Below, piece by piece: positions 1-8,275 of a stretch of DNA of 64,000 nt. The notes below the pieces were generated by a model. The model worked only from the letters and a program-made list of their open reading frames with translations. It searched no databases and was not told the origin of the DNA. A program made the position numbers and the translations under genes. Source of the stretch: Calothrix sp. NIES-4101 (GTDB lineage: Bacteria; Cyanobacteriota; Cyanobacteriia; Cyanobacteriales; Nostocaceae); the NCBI GenBank assembly GCA_004296455.1, contig AP018280.1, forward strand, positions 1,426,001 to 1,490,000. Reading direction: 5' to 3'. Every line of letters begins with the position of its first letter. Position 1 is the first letter of the stretch.

Positions 1-907
1 GAATGTGTGCTGGACGTGTCCCACAGCAACCCCCGATCGCTTGGACACCCAAATCTTCAACAAAATGCATCAACGCCATCCGCAATTCCATTGGCGTAAG
101 TCTGTAGTGCGCTTGCCCACCAACGTTTTCTGGTAAACCCGCATTGGGTATACAGGAAACTACGAAGGGTGAATGTTCTGATAAATACTTGATGTGTGGT
201 TTCATCAAGTCGGGACCAGTAGCACAGTTTAAGCCGAGAATGTCGATTTTGTAAGGTTCAAGAATGGTAACTACGGCACTAATTTCCGTACCTACAAGCA
301 TGGTTCCCATGGTTTCCATTGTTACAGAAACCATAATCGGTCTTCTGGCATTTTTCTTTTTGAAAACTGCTTCCACACCATTTAGTGCAGCTTTAATTTG
401 CAGGACATCCTGGCAAGTCTCAATCATAAATAAATCGACACCGCCATCCCACAAAGCTTCTGCTTGGTTAGCAAAGTTTCGTTCCAGGGTATCATAGTCA
501 ATATGCCCAAGGGTAGGTAATTTTGTTCCTGGACCCATTGAACCCCCGACATAACGAGGTTTTTCGGGTGTGGAAAATTCCGCAGCACATTGTTTTGCTA
601 ATTCTGCGGCGGTTTTGTTCAGGTAGTAAGCTTGATCTTGGAGATTGTATTCAGCCAGTACAAACTCGGTGCCGCCAAAGGTGTCGGTTTCAATTACATC
701 CGCACCCGCAGCCAGGAAATCGCGGTGAACTTTCGCGACTGCTTCCGGTTTGGAGTGAACGAGATATTCATTACAACCTTCGTATTCTGCACCACCAAAG
801 TCTTCCGCAGTCAGGTTTTGGGATTGCAGGTTAGTTCCCATCGCACCATCGAATACTATAACAGGGCGATCGCTACTGTGTAGCCGTTCTAGAAAAGATT
901 GGGTCAT
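1..907 (-). CDS. metH: Methionine synthase, N-terminal part (cut by window edge)
   Basis: Cobalamin-dependent methionine synthase moves a methyl group from methyl-tetrahydrofolate to homocysteine. The visible 302 codons are the N-terminal homocysteine-binding domain. It opens [12 protein letters not shown], followed by the motif DGAMGTNLQ typical of this domain. The zinc-binding cysteines are visible as LNCATGP and, close to the window edge, GGCCGT. The rest of the protein (folate, cobalamin and reactivation domains) lies outside the window, so a stand-alone homocysteine methyltransferase cannot be fully excluded, but the residues match MetH of cyanobacteria best. The start at 907 is the only good ATG before the conserved motif. 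I see no cobalamin riboswitch in the 250 bases upstream. Confidence 0.9.
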   Translation of the reverse strand, partial: MTQSFLERLHSSDRPVIVFDGAMGTNLQSQNLTAEDFGGAEYEGCNEYLVHSKPEAVAKVHRDFLAAGADVIETDTFGGTEFVLAEYNLQDQAYYLNKTAAELAKQCAAEFSTPEKPRYVGGSMGPGTKLPTLGHIDYDTLERNFANQAEALWDGGVDLFMIETCQDVLQIKAALNGVEAVFKKKNARRPIMVSVTMETMGTMLVGTEISAVVTILEPYKIDILGLNCATGPDLMKPHIKYLSEHSPFVVSCIPNAGLPENVGGQAHYRLTPMELRMALMHFVEDLGVQAIGGCCGTRPAHI

Positions 908-1160
908 ATTAGAGAAATGGAATTACTAAAATTTTCCACTTAATTTCATATTGTCGCTAATTTTTACCCAATATGAATCATCTCATGTCAAAGAAGGTGA
1001 AGGGAGAAATATCAATTTTGGCTAACAAGACTATTAAATTGGAAAATCGGGGAAACTTTAGGATGCCATGTGTGGGAAGCACAAAGATATTGTTTAAAAG
1101 TATAGTAGTTGCCTAGTTATAAGCAATGGCTGGATATTAAAATTACACTTAGTAATATGG

Positions 1161-2150
1161 GTGGGTATAGTAAAAATGCGAGATAGCGTCTGGATAACTA
1201 GGTTGCTGGCAATTTCTCTGGTCATTTTGGCTGCGATCGTGCTTTTGTTAAGTAATAAGGAAGTGTCGAATTCTAATCTCACAGCCAATTCTCAGTCGCC
1301 TTCAGAACAGAAGGTATGGAGTCCGGCAAATGTACAATATCAATCAGCTATCAAACCAACAATTCCCACACCAAAACCCAATCAGCCCACACCCATACCC
1401 AATCAGTCTCCTAATAATCAGGTTGCTGCTGTCACACCAAAACCGCAACCCACACAAACAAATAATCAAAAAAATAATCAAAAAACTAATCAAAAAAACA
1501 ATCAAGTTATCAAACCGCAACCTTTACCCAAAACACCATTTACAACCACCGCAACTTTTAGAAGCTATCAACCCAAATATACGGTAGCTTGGGCTGACCC
1601 AAGTAATTATGGCGATCGATTTGTTACTGATATTCATGGTATGCCCTTAATGAATCCACCGATTATTGTTCTCCATGAAACTACAAATTCAGCACAAAGC
1701 GCTGTCAACACTTTTAAAACCAATAATAGTGCAGATGAAAATAGACAAGTTAGTTACCACACATTAATCGCCCGTAATGGATTAGTTGTCTATTTAGTTC
1801 CCCCAGACAAGCGTGCTTTTGGTGCAGGTAATTCTGTCTTTGAGGGCGCTGGAGGAATTGAGACGGTGCAGACTAATCTGAATTTAAAACCATCCGTTAA
1901 TAATTTTGCTTATCACGTCTCGTTAGAGACACCACCCGATGCTTGGGACAAAAATGTTAGCAGTCATAGTGGATACACGGATGAACAGTATTATGCCTTA
2001 GCTTGGTTGATTGCCCAAAGTGATGTCCCTGATGACAGAATTACTACCCATCGTGCTGTAGACCGTTCTGGACAACGAATTGACCCTGTAAGTTTTGATT
2101 TTGATAAGTTTTTTAATATACTTCACACATTTAGAGTCAAGAATGCTTAG
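1161..2150 (+). CDS. Membrane-anchored N-acetylmuramoyl-L-alanine amidase (Amidase_2)
   Basis: Predicted zinc amidase that cuts the muramoyl-alanine bond of peptidoglycan. Of 329 residues, about 12-30 form one membrane segment. Residues about 60-125 are a low-complexity Pro/Gln/Asn linker. The Amidase_2/PGRP domain fills about 165-325. Zinc ligands can be read as H172 (LHETT), H297 (TTHRAVD) and D308 (RIDP). The anchor and linker suggest it works in the periplasm while tethered to the inner membrane. The start is uncertain: GTG at 1161 or ATG at 1176, neither with a clear ribosome site; ATG at 1176 keeps the whole membrane segment. It stands alone, divergent from metH. Confidence 0.85.
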   Translation: MGIVKMRDSVWITRLLAISLVILAAIVLLLSNKEVSNSNLTANSQSPSEQKVWSPANVQYQSAIKPTIPTPKPNQPTPIPNQSPNNQVAAVTPKPQPTQTNNQKNNQKTNQKNNQVIKPQPLPKTPFTTTATFRSYQPKYTVAWADPSNYGDRFVTDIHGMPLMNPPIIVLHETTNSAQSAVNTFKTNNSADENRQVSYHTLIARNGLVVYLVPPDKRAFGAGNSVFEGAGGIETVQTNLNLKPSVNNFAYHVSLETPPDAWDKNVSSHSGYTDEQYYALAWLIAQSDVPDDRITTHRAVDRSGQRIDPVSFDFDKFFNILHTFRVKNA

Positions 2151-2172
2151 GATTATGGATGAAGCCGCGAAA

Positions 2173-2210
2173 GTAGGATGTTGTTAGCGTCGCGTAACGC
2201 ACCATTCCAA
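2173..2210. repeat. Short GC-rich imperfect palindrome after the amidase gene
   Basis: Between the convergent amidase and aminotransferase genes lies a short GC-rich imperfect inverted repeat, with GTTAGCG answered by CGTAACGC. Similar GTTACGC-type dispersed repeats are common in Nostocales intergenic DNA. It may act as a weak bidirectional stop. No strong T-run follows on either strand. Confidence 0.3.
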
Positions 2211-2258
2211 ATTAAATCGAAAGTTGTAGGTTATTAATTTGTCATTCCTGAGGTTGTT

Positions 2259-3482
2259 TTACTGTAGCTTCTCTAATACATGAGCTAAATACTTATATTG
2301 CTCCAATGTATTGTAAATTTGTGCCGAAATTCGCATTAATAATTGCACTTCACTTAAATTTGTATTGCTCTCCCAAGAAATCACCTGTACTTCAATCCCA
2401 AATTCATCTAATAACTGATCATGTAACGATATATGGTTATATTTCAATGCTTTTGGTAGAGGTATAACAGCCATCGAAGCAATCATTTCCTCTGGACATG
2501 GTGGTAAAATCTCCAAAGCCGAGCAAATAATTTGCCTTCCTTGTACAACTAATTCATGGTTACGCTGCATCAACTCATTCCACCCACCAGGTAAAAGCGA
2601 ACCCATAAACTGAATGGCTTCGGACACACACATATATGCTGTCGGATCATCGGTTCCCATCCAGTCAAATTCTAACTGAAAGCGGCTTTTGTGTGTGAGT
2701 GTGGAGTTAGCACCGTGACTAATTGTGAGAGGACGAATTTCTGCTTGCTTCTCTCGCTTTACATAGAGAAAAGCTGCACCTTTGGGGGCACACAACCATT
2801 TATGACAATTTCCTGTGTAGTAAGTCGCACCAATTTCGCGCAAATTTAAAGGTAGCATTCCTGGCGCATGGGCACCATCTACCAAGACATCGATATTTCG
2901 CTGTTGTAATTCCCCAATTAACTTCTGAATCGGAAATATTAAACCTGTCTGACTTGTGACATGATCAAATAGTACTAAGCGAGTTTTCGGAGTGCATTTC
3001 GCCAATATTGCATCAATAATTTGCTGTGGTGATGCAATCGGAAAGGGAATATTGGCAACCATGACTTTTGCCCCTGCACGACTGGCAACAAAATTTAGTG
3101 CATTGCGACAAGCATTATATTCATGGTTCGTGGTTAGTAACTCATCATCAGGCGCAAACTTCAAAGAACGTAATACGGCATTGACTCCGGTGGTGGCATT
3201 GGGAATAAATACTAAATCTTCATTATCTGCACCAACAAACTCCGCTAACTTACTTCTTGATGTGTCTAGTAAGGGTTCCCATTCTCTACCAAAAAAACGT
3301 AATGGCTCATTTTCTAATTGCGATCGCAATTTTGACTGTGCCTGTAAAATTTGCCTTGGACAAGCACCAAAGGAGCCATGATTGAGGAAACTGATATTTT
3401 TGTCCAGTAACCAAAACCTCTGGAAGTAGGAATTCTGAAACTGGAATTTGGCAACCTGATTTTCCATCCTTGTATCTTTCAA
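2259..3482 (-). CDS. Class V aminotransferase (isopenicillin-N epimerase / cysteine desulfurase-like)
   Basis: PLP enzyme of the class V aminotransferase fold. The 407 residues show NHGSFG at 34-39, the PLP-ring aspartate in VDGAHAPG (D202), and the Schiff-base lysine in GNCHKWLCAPKG (K228). This HKW-x-CAPKG form is typical of the isopenicillin-N-epimerase-like (CefD) branch rather than of NifS/SufS desulfurases, which carry a mobile loop cysteine. The substrate cannot be told from sequence. The gene is on the same strand as, and about 50 bases downstream of, tRNA-Asn. A second in-frame ATG five codons on (MENQV) is possible. Confidence 0.82.
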   Translation of the reverse strand: MKDTRMENQVAKFQFQNSYFQRFWLLDKNISFLNHGSFGACPRQILQAQSKLRSQLENEPLRFFGREWEPLLDTSRSKLAEFVGADNEDLVFIPNATTGVNAVLRSLKFAPDDELLTTNHEYNACRNALNFVASRAGAKVMVANIPFPIASPQQIIDAILAKCTPKTRLVLFDHVTSQTGLIFPIQKLIGELQQRNIDVLVDGAHAPGMLPLNLREIGATYYTGNCHKWLCAPKGAAFLYVKREKQAEIRPLTISHGANSTLTHKSRFQLEFDWMGTDDPTAYMCVSEAIQFMGSLLPGGWNELMQRNHELVVQGRQIICSALEILPPCPEEMIASMAVIPLPKALKYNHISLHDQLLDEFGIEVQVISWESNTNLSEVQLLMRISAQIYNTLEQYKYLAHVLEKLQ

Positions 3483-3533
3483 GTCCAGAGATGCACTTGG
3501 TAATTTGGTTGTAATTTTCGTTTGAATTTAAAA

Positions 3534-3605
3534 CTCCCCAGGCGGGATTCGAACCTGCGACCAATCGGTTAACAGCCGACCGCTCTACCACTGAGCTACT
3601 GAGGA
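3534..3605 (-). tRNA. trnN: tRNA-Asn (anticodon GUU)
   Basis: Read on the minus strand, a 72-nt cloverleaf is complete. The acceptor arm TCCTCAG pairs with CTGGGGA (one G-T pair), followed by a G discriminator base. The D arm has AGCTCAGTGGTAGAGC, the anticodon loop is CTGTTAACC with GTT, and the T arm has GGTTCGAATCC. CCA is not encoded (GTT follows). Overlapping reading frames on this strand are spurious. Confidence 0.96.
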
Positions 3606-3799
3606 ATGCAGCGCACATTTACTAATAATAGAGGTAAAAATAAAAAATGGCAAGTATTTGGGAATTTTTTTTTATTTTTTACTCAAAAGTTCTCCAGTAG
3701 CTGCTTTCAAGAGATTTTTACACAGCAGATTATCTCTCTTCTAATTAGCTAGAGAGCCACAAATGTACAATTGGGACTACAAACAGGTGCGCTGATTCG

Positions 3800-4345
3800 C
3801 TACAAACCCATTCGTAATTCAGCTAGACGCTGACGCGCCTTGTCATCAATAGCATTTGCTAAAAATCTTCCTTTTGATTGTTTGCGGGGATTATATCTTT
3901 GCTTTGTCCGGCAAACAGTAGCCTGAACGTCATAACACAACTGTTGTGCAGACATCCATTCGGCTCCATATCCCTGTATCATCAATTGCTGGGCGCGGTC
4001 TGATGTAGCGACAATTATCCGCGAAATTAGCGATTGAGCGACTTGATAGCGGAATGAGGCACAAGTTTTCTCTATATAAGTATCGGCAGTTTGTCCAAAA
4101 TCGGTATAGTAGACCGACACAAGTTCTGTAATTACTTCTTTATTACCACAAGTATTTTGATAATGAGCATCAAATACTATATTGGTTTGATAACCTTGAA
4201 AAGCACTGTAACTAGTCATGGATTCGACTAATTCGCATCTTGCGGCTTCGAGTCCGTCAGTATCGCGGGTTTTTTTAAGGCAAGACCAGGCTCCAATTAT
4301 ATTGTAGCCGTCCACTAGTAGAACGGGTGGTGGGGAAGAGGACAT
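3800..4345 (-). CDS. NYN domain protein (YacP/Rae1-like)
   Basis: The protein opens MSSSPPPVLLVDGYNIIGAW, the signature VDGYN-x-I of YacP-type NYN (PIN-like) nucleases. The best-known member, Bacillus Rae1, is a ribosome-dependent mRNA endonuclease of about 170 residues; the predicted 181 residues fit. Further acidic positions of the fold are in NIVFDAHY and in IIVATSDRAQQ. The C-terminus is basic (NPRKQSKGRF), suited to RNA contact. I chose ATG at 4345 because the family starts close to VDGYN; ATG at 4384 would add 13 residues. A perfect 8-bp palindrome lies just upstream (4415-4433). Confidence 0.8.
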   Translation of the reverse strand: MSSSPPPVLLVDGYNIIGAWSCLKKTRDTDGLEAARCELVESMTSYSAFQGYQTNIVFDAHYQNTCGNKEVITELVSVYYTDFGQTADTYIEKTCASFRYQVAQSLISRIIVATSDRAQQLMIQGYGAEWMSAQQLCYDVQATVCRTKQRYNPRKQSKGRFLANAIDDKARQRLAELRMGL

Positions 4346-4414
4346 GGGTACTTGATCGCAATTTTCTAGAGTTAACAAAATCATTCATAACTCTTATAGT
4401 AATTCAAGCATCTT

Positions 4415-4433
4415 ATGTAACATGGTGTTACAT
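4415..4433. promoter_or_regulatory. Perfect palindrome upstream of the NYN gene (candidate operator)
   Basis: ATGTAACA and TGTTACAT are exact inverted arms around TGG. The site lies 30-70 bases before the possible starts of the minus-strand NYN gene. It could be a dimeric repressor site or a small hairpin. It resembles an NtcA box (GTA-N8-TAC) but the spacing is N9, so I do not call it that. Confidence 0.35.
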
Positions 4434-4586
4434 GGGATAAAAGTAGCAAGTTATCAAGAAGCGATCGCACAACAAAGGTCAAGATTAGGAAAATATAAGG
4501 AAAATATCAATAAACCGTGAACTAAGCATTTTGATCGGGACACAGTTTCCTTGCCTCGTCTCCCGTTTTCCCATGTCCTCTTCTAC

Positions 4587-5258
4587 TTAAGATGGATAAT
4601 CTAGCTGCATTAAGCGTTGTTTCAAGCGTTGGGCATCTCCACTATCAACTAAAACGCCTTTTTCTAATAGAAAAGCCCCGTCGCAATAATTTAACTCATC
4701 CAAGCGATGCGTCACCCAAAGAGCTGTAATTCCACGACTTTTGACTAATTTACGGACACCTGCGACCAATTCGATTTGACTATCGGGGTCGAGTAATGCT
4801 GTTGGCTCATCCAATAATAGAACTTCACAACGCCGGGCAAGTGCGCCCGCGATCGCTACTCGCTGTTTTTGTCCACCACTCAAGGCATAAATTGGTCTTC
4901 GTAACAAAGATTGCAAATTTACTGCACTCAAAGCTTCATTAACCCTCTGGGCGATCGCTTTTACTGGTAACTTCTCATCTACCAATCCAAAGGCGATATC
5001 AGCGCCAACTGTAGGCATAACTAATTGGTGATCGGGGTTTTGAAACACGAACCCAACAGGTTGTAAGACTCGTATTTCACCCGATTGAGGGGCGAGTAAC
5101 CCTGCCAACAGCCGCAATAAAGTTGATTTGCCACTACCGTTAGTACCTAAGAGCATCCAAAACTCACCCTTAGGCACTTGCAGCGAGCAAGATTTAATCA
5201 CTTGATCTCCCGTAGACCAGTTAAAATTTAAATCTTTGACTTCGATGCCGCTTGTCAC
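4587..5258 (-). CDS. ABC transporter ATPase without a partner permease (CbiO/chloroplast ABCI-like)
   Basis: A 223-residue stand-alone ATP-binding subunit. Walker A is GTNGSGKST (about 38-46), the Q-loop is VFQNPDHQL, the signature is LSGGQKQR, Walker B is VLLLDEP, and the switch histidine is in WVTHRLDE. The NPDHQ Q-loop and overall form resemble energy-coupling-factor ATPases (CbiO/EcfA) and the plant plastid ABCI proteins that have cyanobacterial relatives. No permease or substrate protein is encoded nearby, so partner and substrate are unknown. It follows the small 5289-5558 gene by 30 bases on the same strand, which suggests co-transcription. Confidence 0.85.
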   Translation of the reverse strand: MTSGIEVKDLNFNWSTGDQVIKSCSLQVPKGEFWMLLGTNGSGKSTLLRLLAGLLAPQSGEIRVLQPVGFVFQNPDHQLVMPTVGADIAFGLVDEKLPVKAIAQRVNEALSAVNLQSLLRRPIYALSGGQKQRVAIAGALARRCEVLLLDEPTALLDPDSQIELVAGVRKLVKSRGITALWVTHRLDELNYCDGAFLLEKGVLVDSGDAQRLKQRLMQLDYPS

Positions 5259-5288
5259 AATGTTTACTCACTTTGCATAGTCTGAAGT

Positions 5289-5558
5289 TTATTCAACTGT
5301 GGCAGTGAAAAAGCCCGGAGTTCTGCCCGCAGCCGCCGCACCATCCTTCTGACTCACCTGCACTCCAGAGATTTCACTTGCCCGGACGGCAATTTTTTTC
5401 TCAGTTTTACCTTCGCACTTCAGTTCGATAATATCAGGGGTTCCCGATCGCATCGCTGCCAGTACCAGTTGATATACTGCCTCTGCATCTTCAGATGTCT
5501 TACGCTGTACCGAAAGCGGGAAAGCGGTATTTTTTACAGTTAAATCGATATTGAACAT
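5289..5558 (-). CDS. Small conserved cyanobacterial protein, UPF0367-like
   Basis: An 89-residue soluble protein starting MFNIDLTVKNTAFPLSVQRK. It has an N-terminal hydrophobic beta pattern, then a helix (SEDAEAVYQLVLAAMRSGTP), and ends in a Gly/Ala-rich stretch. The opening and the EKKIAVRASEISGVQ segment fit the UPF0367 family, known almost only from cyanobacteria and without an assigned function. It is the first gene of a likely pair with the ABC ATPase. No signal peptide or membrane segment is seen. Confidence 0.75.
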   Translation of the reverse strand: MFNIDLTVKNTAFPLSVQRKTSEDAEAVYQLVLAAMRSGTPDIIELKCEGKTEKKIAVRASEISGVQVSQKDGAAAAGRTPGFFTATVE

Positions 5559-5955
5559 TTAGCCTTAATCAAATCTCATTCTCCGCAATCATTCTAACGC
5601 TCGCTCAGTATCATCGTGAGAAATAACCTCAAAGAAAGGGTATTGGGTATGAAGTATGAGTTTAGATGTTGCCTTTGTAATTCATATCATTGCTTTCGCG
5701 ACAAAAACCGTCAAATCCTCTCTCCAGTTACCCTTGACTCTCGATTCTGCAATTTTAAGTCTCTTTTTCTCCCGTTGTCTCCCCCTTTCTCCTTTCTAAT
5801 TTTTTAATCTTGCCTTAATATTTCGCAATCTCTTCTCAGTTCAGCTTTTCCAGCTTCCTGGCTGGCATTCAACGTGAAATTAAATTAAAAACCCCTGGAA
5901 AAATTAGTAATTTACTCCTACTATGATTAGAGTGGGTAAAAAATTGTAAACTCAG
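5559..5955. other. Intergenic spacer, no gene seen
   Basis: About 400 bases between the minus-strand UPF0367-like gene and the psbD promoter. It has a pyrimidine-rich stretch near 5765-5800 (CTCCCGTTGTCTCCCCC-like), of the same type as purine tracts at other gene ends in this window. A 63-codon frame at 5616-5807 has no ribosome site and an atypical composition, and I regard it as noise. Confidence 0.5.
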
Positions 5956-5986
5956 TTGACAACCCAGTTAAGTATCTGCCTATAGA
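5956..5986 (+). promoter_or_regulatory. Candidate sigma-70-type promoter of psbD
   Basis: TTGACA at 5956-5961 and TATAGA at 5981-5986 are separated by 19 bases, about 70 bases upstream of the psbD start. The -35 is perfect and the spacer slightly long. A GGAG ribosome site stands at 6045-6048, 11 bases before the ATG. Confidence 0.5.
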
Positions 5987-6059
5987 CTTATTTATTTATT
6001 TTTCAGTCTGTAGATAGATAAAATCCCCGTAATTATAAAATCTTGGAGATTCATTTAAC

Positions 6060-7115
6060 ATGACCATCGCAGTAGGACGCGCCCCCCAGCGTGGGTGGTT
6101 TGACGTACTAGACGACTGGCTGAAGCGCGATCGCTTCGTATTTGTAGGCTGGTCAGGAATCCTTCTGTTCCCCTGTGCATTCTTAGCACTGGGTGGCTGG
6201 ATGACCGGAACCACCTTCGTCAGTTCGTGGTACACCCACGGTCTCGCATCTTCCTATTTGGAAGGATGTAACTTCCTAACAGTGGCAGTATCGACTCCCG
6301 CCGACGCAATGGGACACTCGTTATTGTTATTGTGGGGACCCGAAGCTCAAGGAGACTTCACCCGTTGGTGTCAACTCGGCGGCTTATGGGCATTCGTCGC
6401 TTTACATGGCGCATTCGGATTGATTGGCTTCATGCTACGTCAATTTGAAGTCGCCCGTCTTGTTGGGATTCGTCCTTACAATGCGATCGCCTTTTCCGCA
6501 CCGATTGCCGTCTTCGTCAGCGTATTCCTGATGTACCCCTTGGGACAATCCAGCTGGTTTTTTGCACCCAGCTTTGGAGTCGCCGCAATCTTCCGTTTCT
6601 TATTATTTTTGCAAGGTTTCCACAACTGGACACTCAACCCCTTCCACATGATGGGAGTAGCGGGTGTACTCGGTGGAGCATTACTTTGTGCCATCCACGG
6701 TGCAACAGTAGAAAATACACTGTTTGAAGATGGAGAAGCATCGAATACCTTCCGTGCTTTCAACCCAACTCAAGCAGAAGAAACCTACTCAATGGTGACA
6801 GCAAACCGTTTCTGGTCACAGATATTCGGGATTGCATTCTCCAACAAACGTTGGTTGCACTTCTTTATGTTGTTCGTACCCGTAACAGGGTTATGGATGA
6901 GTGCAGTTGGTATTGTTGGTTTGGCATTGAACCTACGGGCTTATGACTTCGTATCGCAGGAATTGCGTGCCGCAGAAGACCCAGAATTTGAAACATTCTA
7001 TACCAAGAACATTTTGTTGAACGAGGGTATCCGCGCTTGGATGGCTCCTCAAGACCAACCTCACGAAAAATTTGTATTCCCTGAAGAAGTTCTACCACGT
7101 GGTAACGCTCTCTAG
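6060..7115 (+). CDS. psbD: Photosystem II reaction centre protein D2
   Basis: D2 pairs with D1 to hold P680, pheophytin, QA and the non-haem iron in the thylakoid membrane. The 351 residues align throughout. Visible ligands are H116 (accessory chlorophyll), H196 (P680), H213 and H267 (iron), with TyrD at Y159. All are one below standard numbering because the N-terminus reads GRAPQRG, one residue short of the usual form. There is no psbC downstream: the gene is followed by its own terminator. In many cyanobacteria psbD has two copies, one overlapping psbC and one monocistronic; this is presumably the second. Only SD strength and promoter are seen for regulation. Confidence 0.98.
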   Translation: MTIAVGRAPQRGWFDVLDDWLKRDRFVFVGWSGILLFPCAFLALGGWMTGTTFVSSWYTHGLASSYLEGCNFLTVAVSTPADAMGHSLLLLWGPEAQGDFTRWCQLGGLWAFVALHGAFGLIGFMLRQFEVARLVGIRPYNAIAFSAPIAVFVSVFLMYPLGQSSWFFAPSFGVAAIFRFLLFLQGFHNWTLNPFHMMGVAGVLGGALLCAIHGATVENTLFEDGEASNTFRAFNPTQAEETYSMVTANRFWSQIFGIAFSNKRWLHFFMLFVPVTGLWMSAVGIVGLALNLRAYDFVSQELRAAEDPEFETFYTKNILLNEGIRAWMAPQDQPHEKFVFPEEVLPRGNAL

Positions 7116-7151
7116 GGTTGATTAGCTTTCTCGCATGATTCTGTTTTCTTT

Positions 7152-7176
7152 ACCCTGCCTTGCGGTGGGGTTTTTA
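7152..7176 (+). terminator. Rho-independent terminator after psbD
   Basis: ACCCTGCC (7152-7159), loop TTGC, and GGTGGGGT (7164-7171) pair over 8 bp with two G-T wobbles, then a run of T. It lies 37 bases after the psbD stop. Confidence 0.85.
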
Positions 7177-7319
7177 TTTAGGATATTTGTGCAATATCAT
7201 TGACTTGGTTCTACGCAATCTAGAGTGAATTGCGATCGCTGGAGCTTTTTCATGCACCACTAGACATCCACCTGGAAGTATGTGCTATATTTATTCTTAG
7301 TGAAAAACATGCAGAAACA

Positions 7320-7590
7320 TTAGTTTCTGTCCTTGAGATAAAGACCGTTTAGGCAACAAGGAGGTGATGCCCATGATAGAAAGTAGTATACGCATGGGTC
7401 ATCAGGTTGCAGTTAGCCGGCTGTGTGCCGGGGCTGTTCTCTAGGAGTTACTCTTAGTCAACTTAACTGACTAAGTTAGCTTAAGTGGCTAGATAGCTTG
7501 GAGTTCCTTCCGGCAGTCTGGTTGCAATCTGAAGACCCGCTAGACCGCTTTTATTTAAGTCATCCGATTTAAATAAGAGCGGATAGTTAT
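7320..7590 (+). ncRNA. Structured RNA region between psbD and the pterin dehydratase gene
   Basis: About 270 bases dense in stem-loops. GATG-CCCATG at about 7366-7375 pairs with CATGGG-T-CATC at about 7393-7403. CCGGC/GCCGG forms at about 7417-7431. CTTAGTCA/TGACTAAG flanks a 7-base loop near 7453-7475. A 14-bp stem with one G-T pair joins 7545-7558 to 7569-7582, followed by T-rich DNA. The set looks like a leader RNA or independent small RNA ending in a terminator-like hairpin. The first stem covers the start codon of the tiny ORF at 7373. I do not recognise a known riboswitch or Yfr family. Confidence 0.45.
7373..7444 (+). CDS. Tiny ORF (23 aa) with an extreme Shine-Dalgarno, possible leader peptide
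   Basis: AAGGAGGTGAT at 7358-7368 matches the complement of the 16S rRNA 3' tail over 11 bases and sits 8 bases (from GGAGG) before ATG 7373. The peptide is MIESSIRMGHQVAVSRLCAG followed by AVL, then TAG. Its start codon lies inside a hairpin (CCCATG with CATGGG), so translation may be gated. I do not recognise the peptide. It may be a leader peptide for the downstream pterin dehydratase, a free small protein, or a chance frame on a structured RNA. The strength and spacing of the ribosome site are the main support. Confidence 0.45.
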   Translation: MIESSIRMGHQVAVSRLCAGAVL

Positions 7591-7727
7591 TTTTATAAGT
7601 TTTTAATTTCAATTTCAAATTTATTGCTGTATCGAAACTGCTCCACAGAAAAATATAACGCTACAAAGTTTGATTCTGAGGATTTTATACACCCAATAAA
7701 ATCGCCAAAATATTTTGAGGTGTTGAC

Positions 7728-8009
7728 ATGGCACAACTGCTGAGTGAGTTAGAAATTCAAGAAAAAACGAAAAATCTCACTGGTTGGACAGTGGTAGGCA
7801 AAAAACTCCTGTGTCAGCGCAAATTCAAAAACTTTATCGAGGCGATCGCATTTGTAAATAAACTTGTAGAGCCAGCAGAATCAGCAGGACATCATCCCGA
7901 TATAGAAATTTCTTATAATAAAGTGGATATTACTCTGACTACCCATGATGCCGGAGGCTTGACAGAGAATGACTTTAACTTAGCCGTAGTCATATCACAT
8001 ATTGATTGA
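7728..8009 (+). CDS. Pterin-4a-carbinolamine dehydratase
   Basis: A 93-residue PCD/DCoH-family enzyme. The family dehydrates 4a-hydroxytetrahydropterin in pterin recycling. The diagnostic active-site motif is seen as AGHHPDIEISYNKVDITL, with the later THDAGGLTENDF. Length and motif order fit the family. The ATG has a GAGG ribosome site about 7 bases upstream (ttttgaggtgttgac-ATG). Cyanobacteria often lack an aromatic amino acid hydroxylase, so its true substrate there is unclear. The 280 bases upstream hold the structured RNA described separately. Confidence 0.93.
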   Translation: MAQLLSELEIQEKTKNLTGWTVVGKKLLCQRKFKNFIEAIAFVNKLVEPAESAGHHPDIEISYNKVDITLTTHDAGGLTENDFNLAVVISHID

Positions 8010-8101
8010 TTCATATTTATACATAATTAATATAGATATATAGATATATAGATACAAGGAATTAAATTTGTCGATTTTTGCGATCGGTGTTTGCCAAATA
8101 T

Positions 8102-8275
8102 TAGACATCTCCAGAAATAAAACTTATACAAGACAAGGGTTTCAAAAATTGCTGTTCTCAGTAGCCTGGTAACAATATTAATTTTATTGATAATGATGTC
8201 AACAAGGAACAATGCTGAAATTTCTAATCGCTGAAATCCTTGTCTAAAAAGGAAATTGTTTCTGGAGATGTCTAA
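8102..8275. mobile_element. MITE-like element, 174 bp, with long inverted ends
   Basis: TTAGACATCTCCAGAAA at 8101-8117 is repeated exactly inverted at 8259-8275. Inside, AGACAAGGGTTTCA (about 8131-8144) pairs with TGAAATCCTTGTCT (about 8233-8246), one G-T pair, so the unit can fold as a long hairpin. A TA stands at each outer edge, as after TA-targeting transposases of the IS630/Tc1 type. The tip (GACATCTCC) resembles the tip of the ISAzo13-type element at 52603 (GAGGTCTCC). No ORF is inside. It is a non-autonomous element or a repeat RNA. Confidence 0.6.

Noticed and set aside
3307-3618. 103-codon minus-strand frame covering the tRNA
   Set aside because: It lies on the complete tRNA-Asn sequence and the aminotransferase start; an artefact of an open frame through a tRNA gene.
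4417-4431. NtcA binding site in the palindrome upstream of the NYN gene
   Set aside because: Spacing between GTA and TAC is nine, not the eight of the NtcA consensus.
5616-5807. 63-codon plus-strand frame before psbD
   Set aside because: No ribosome site, pyrimidine-tract composition, no recognisable product.
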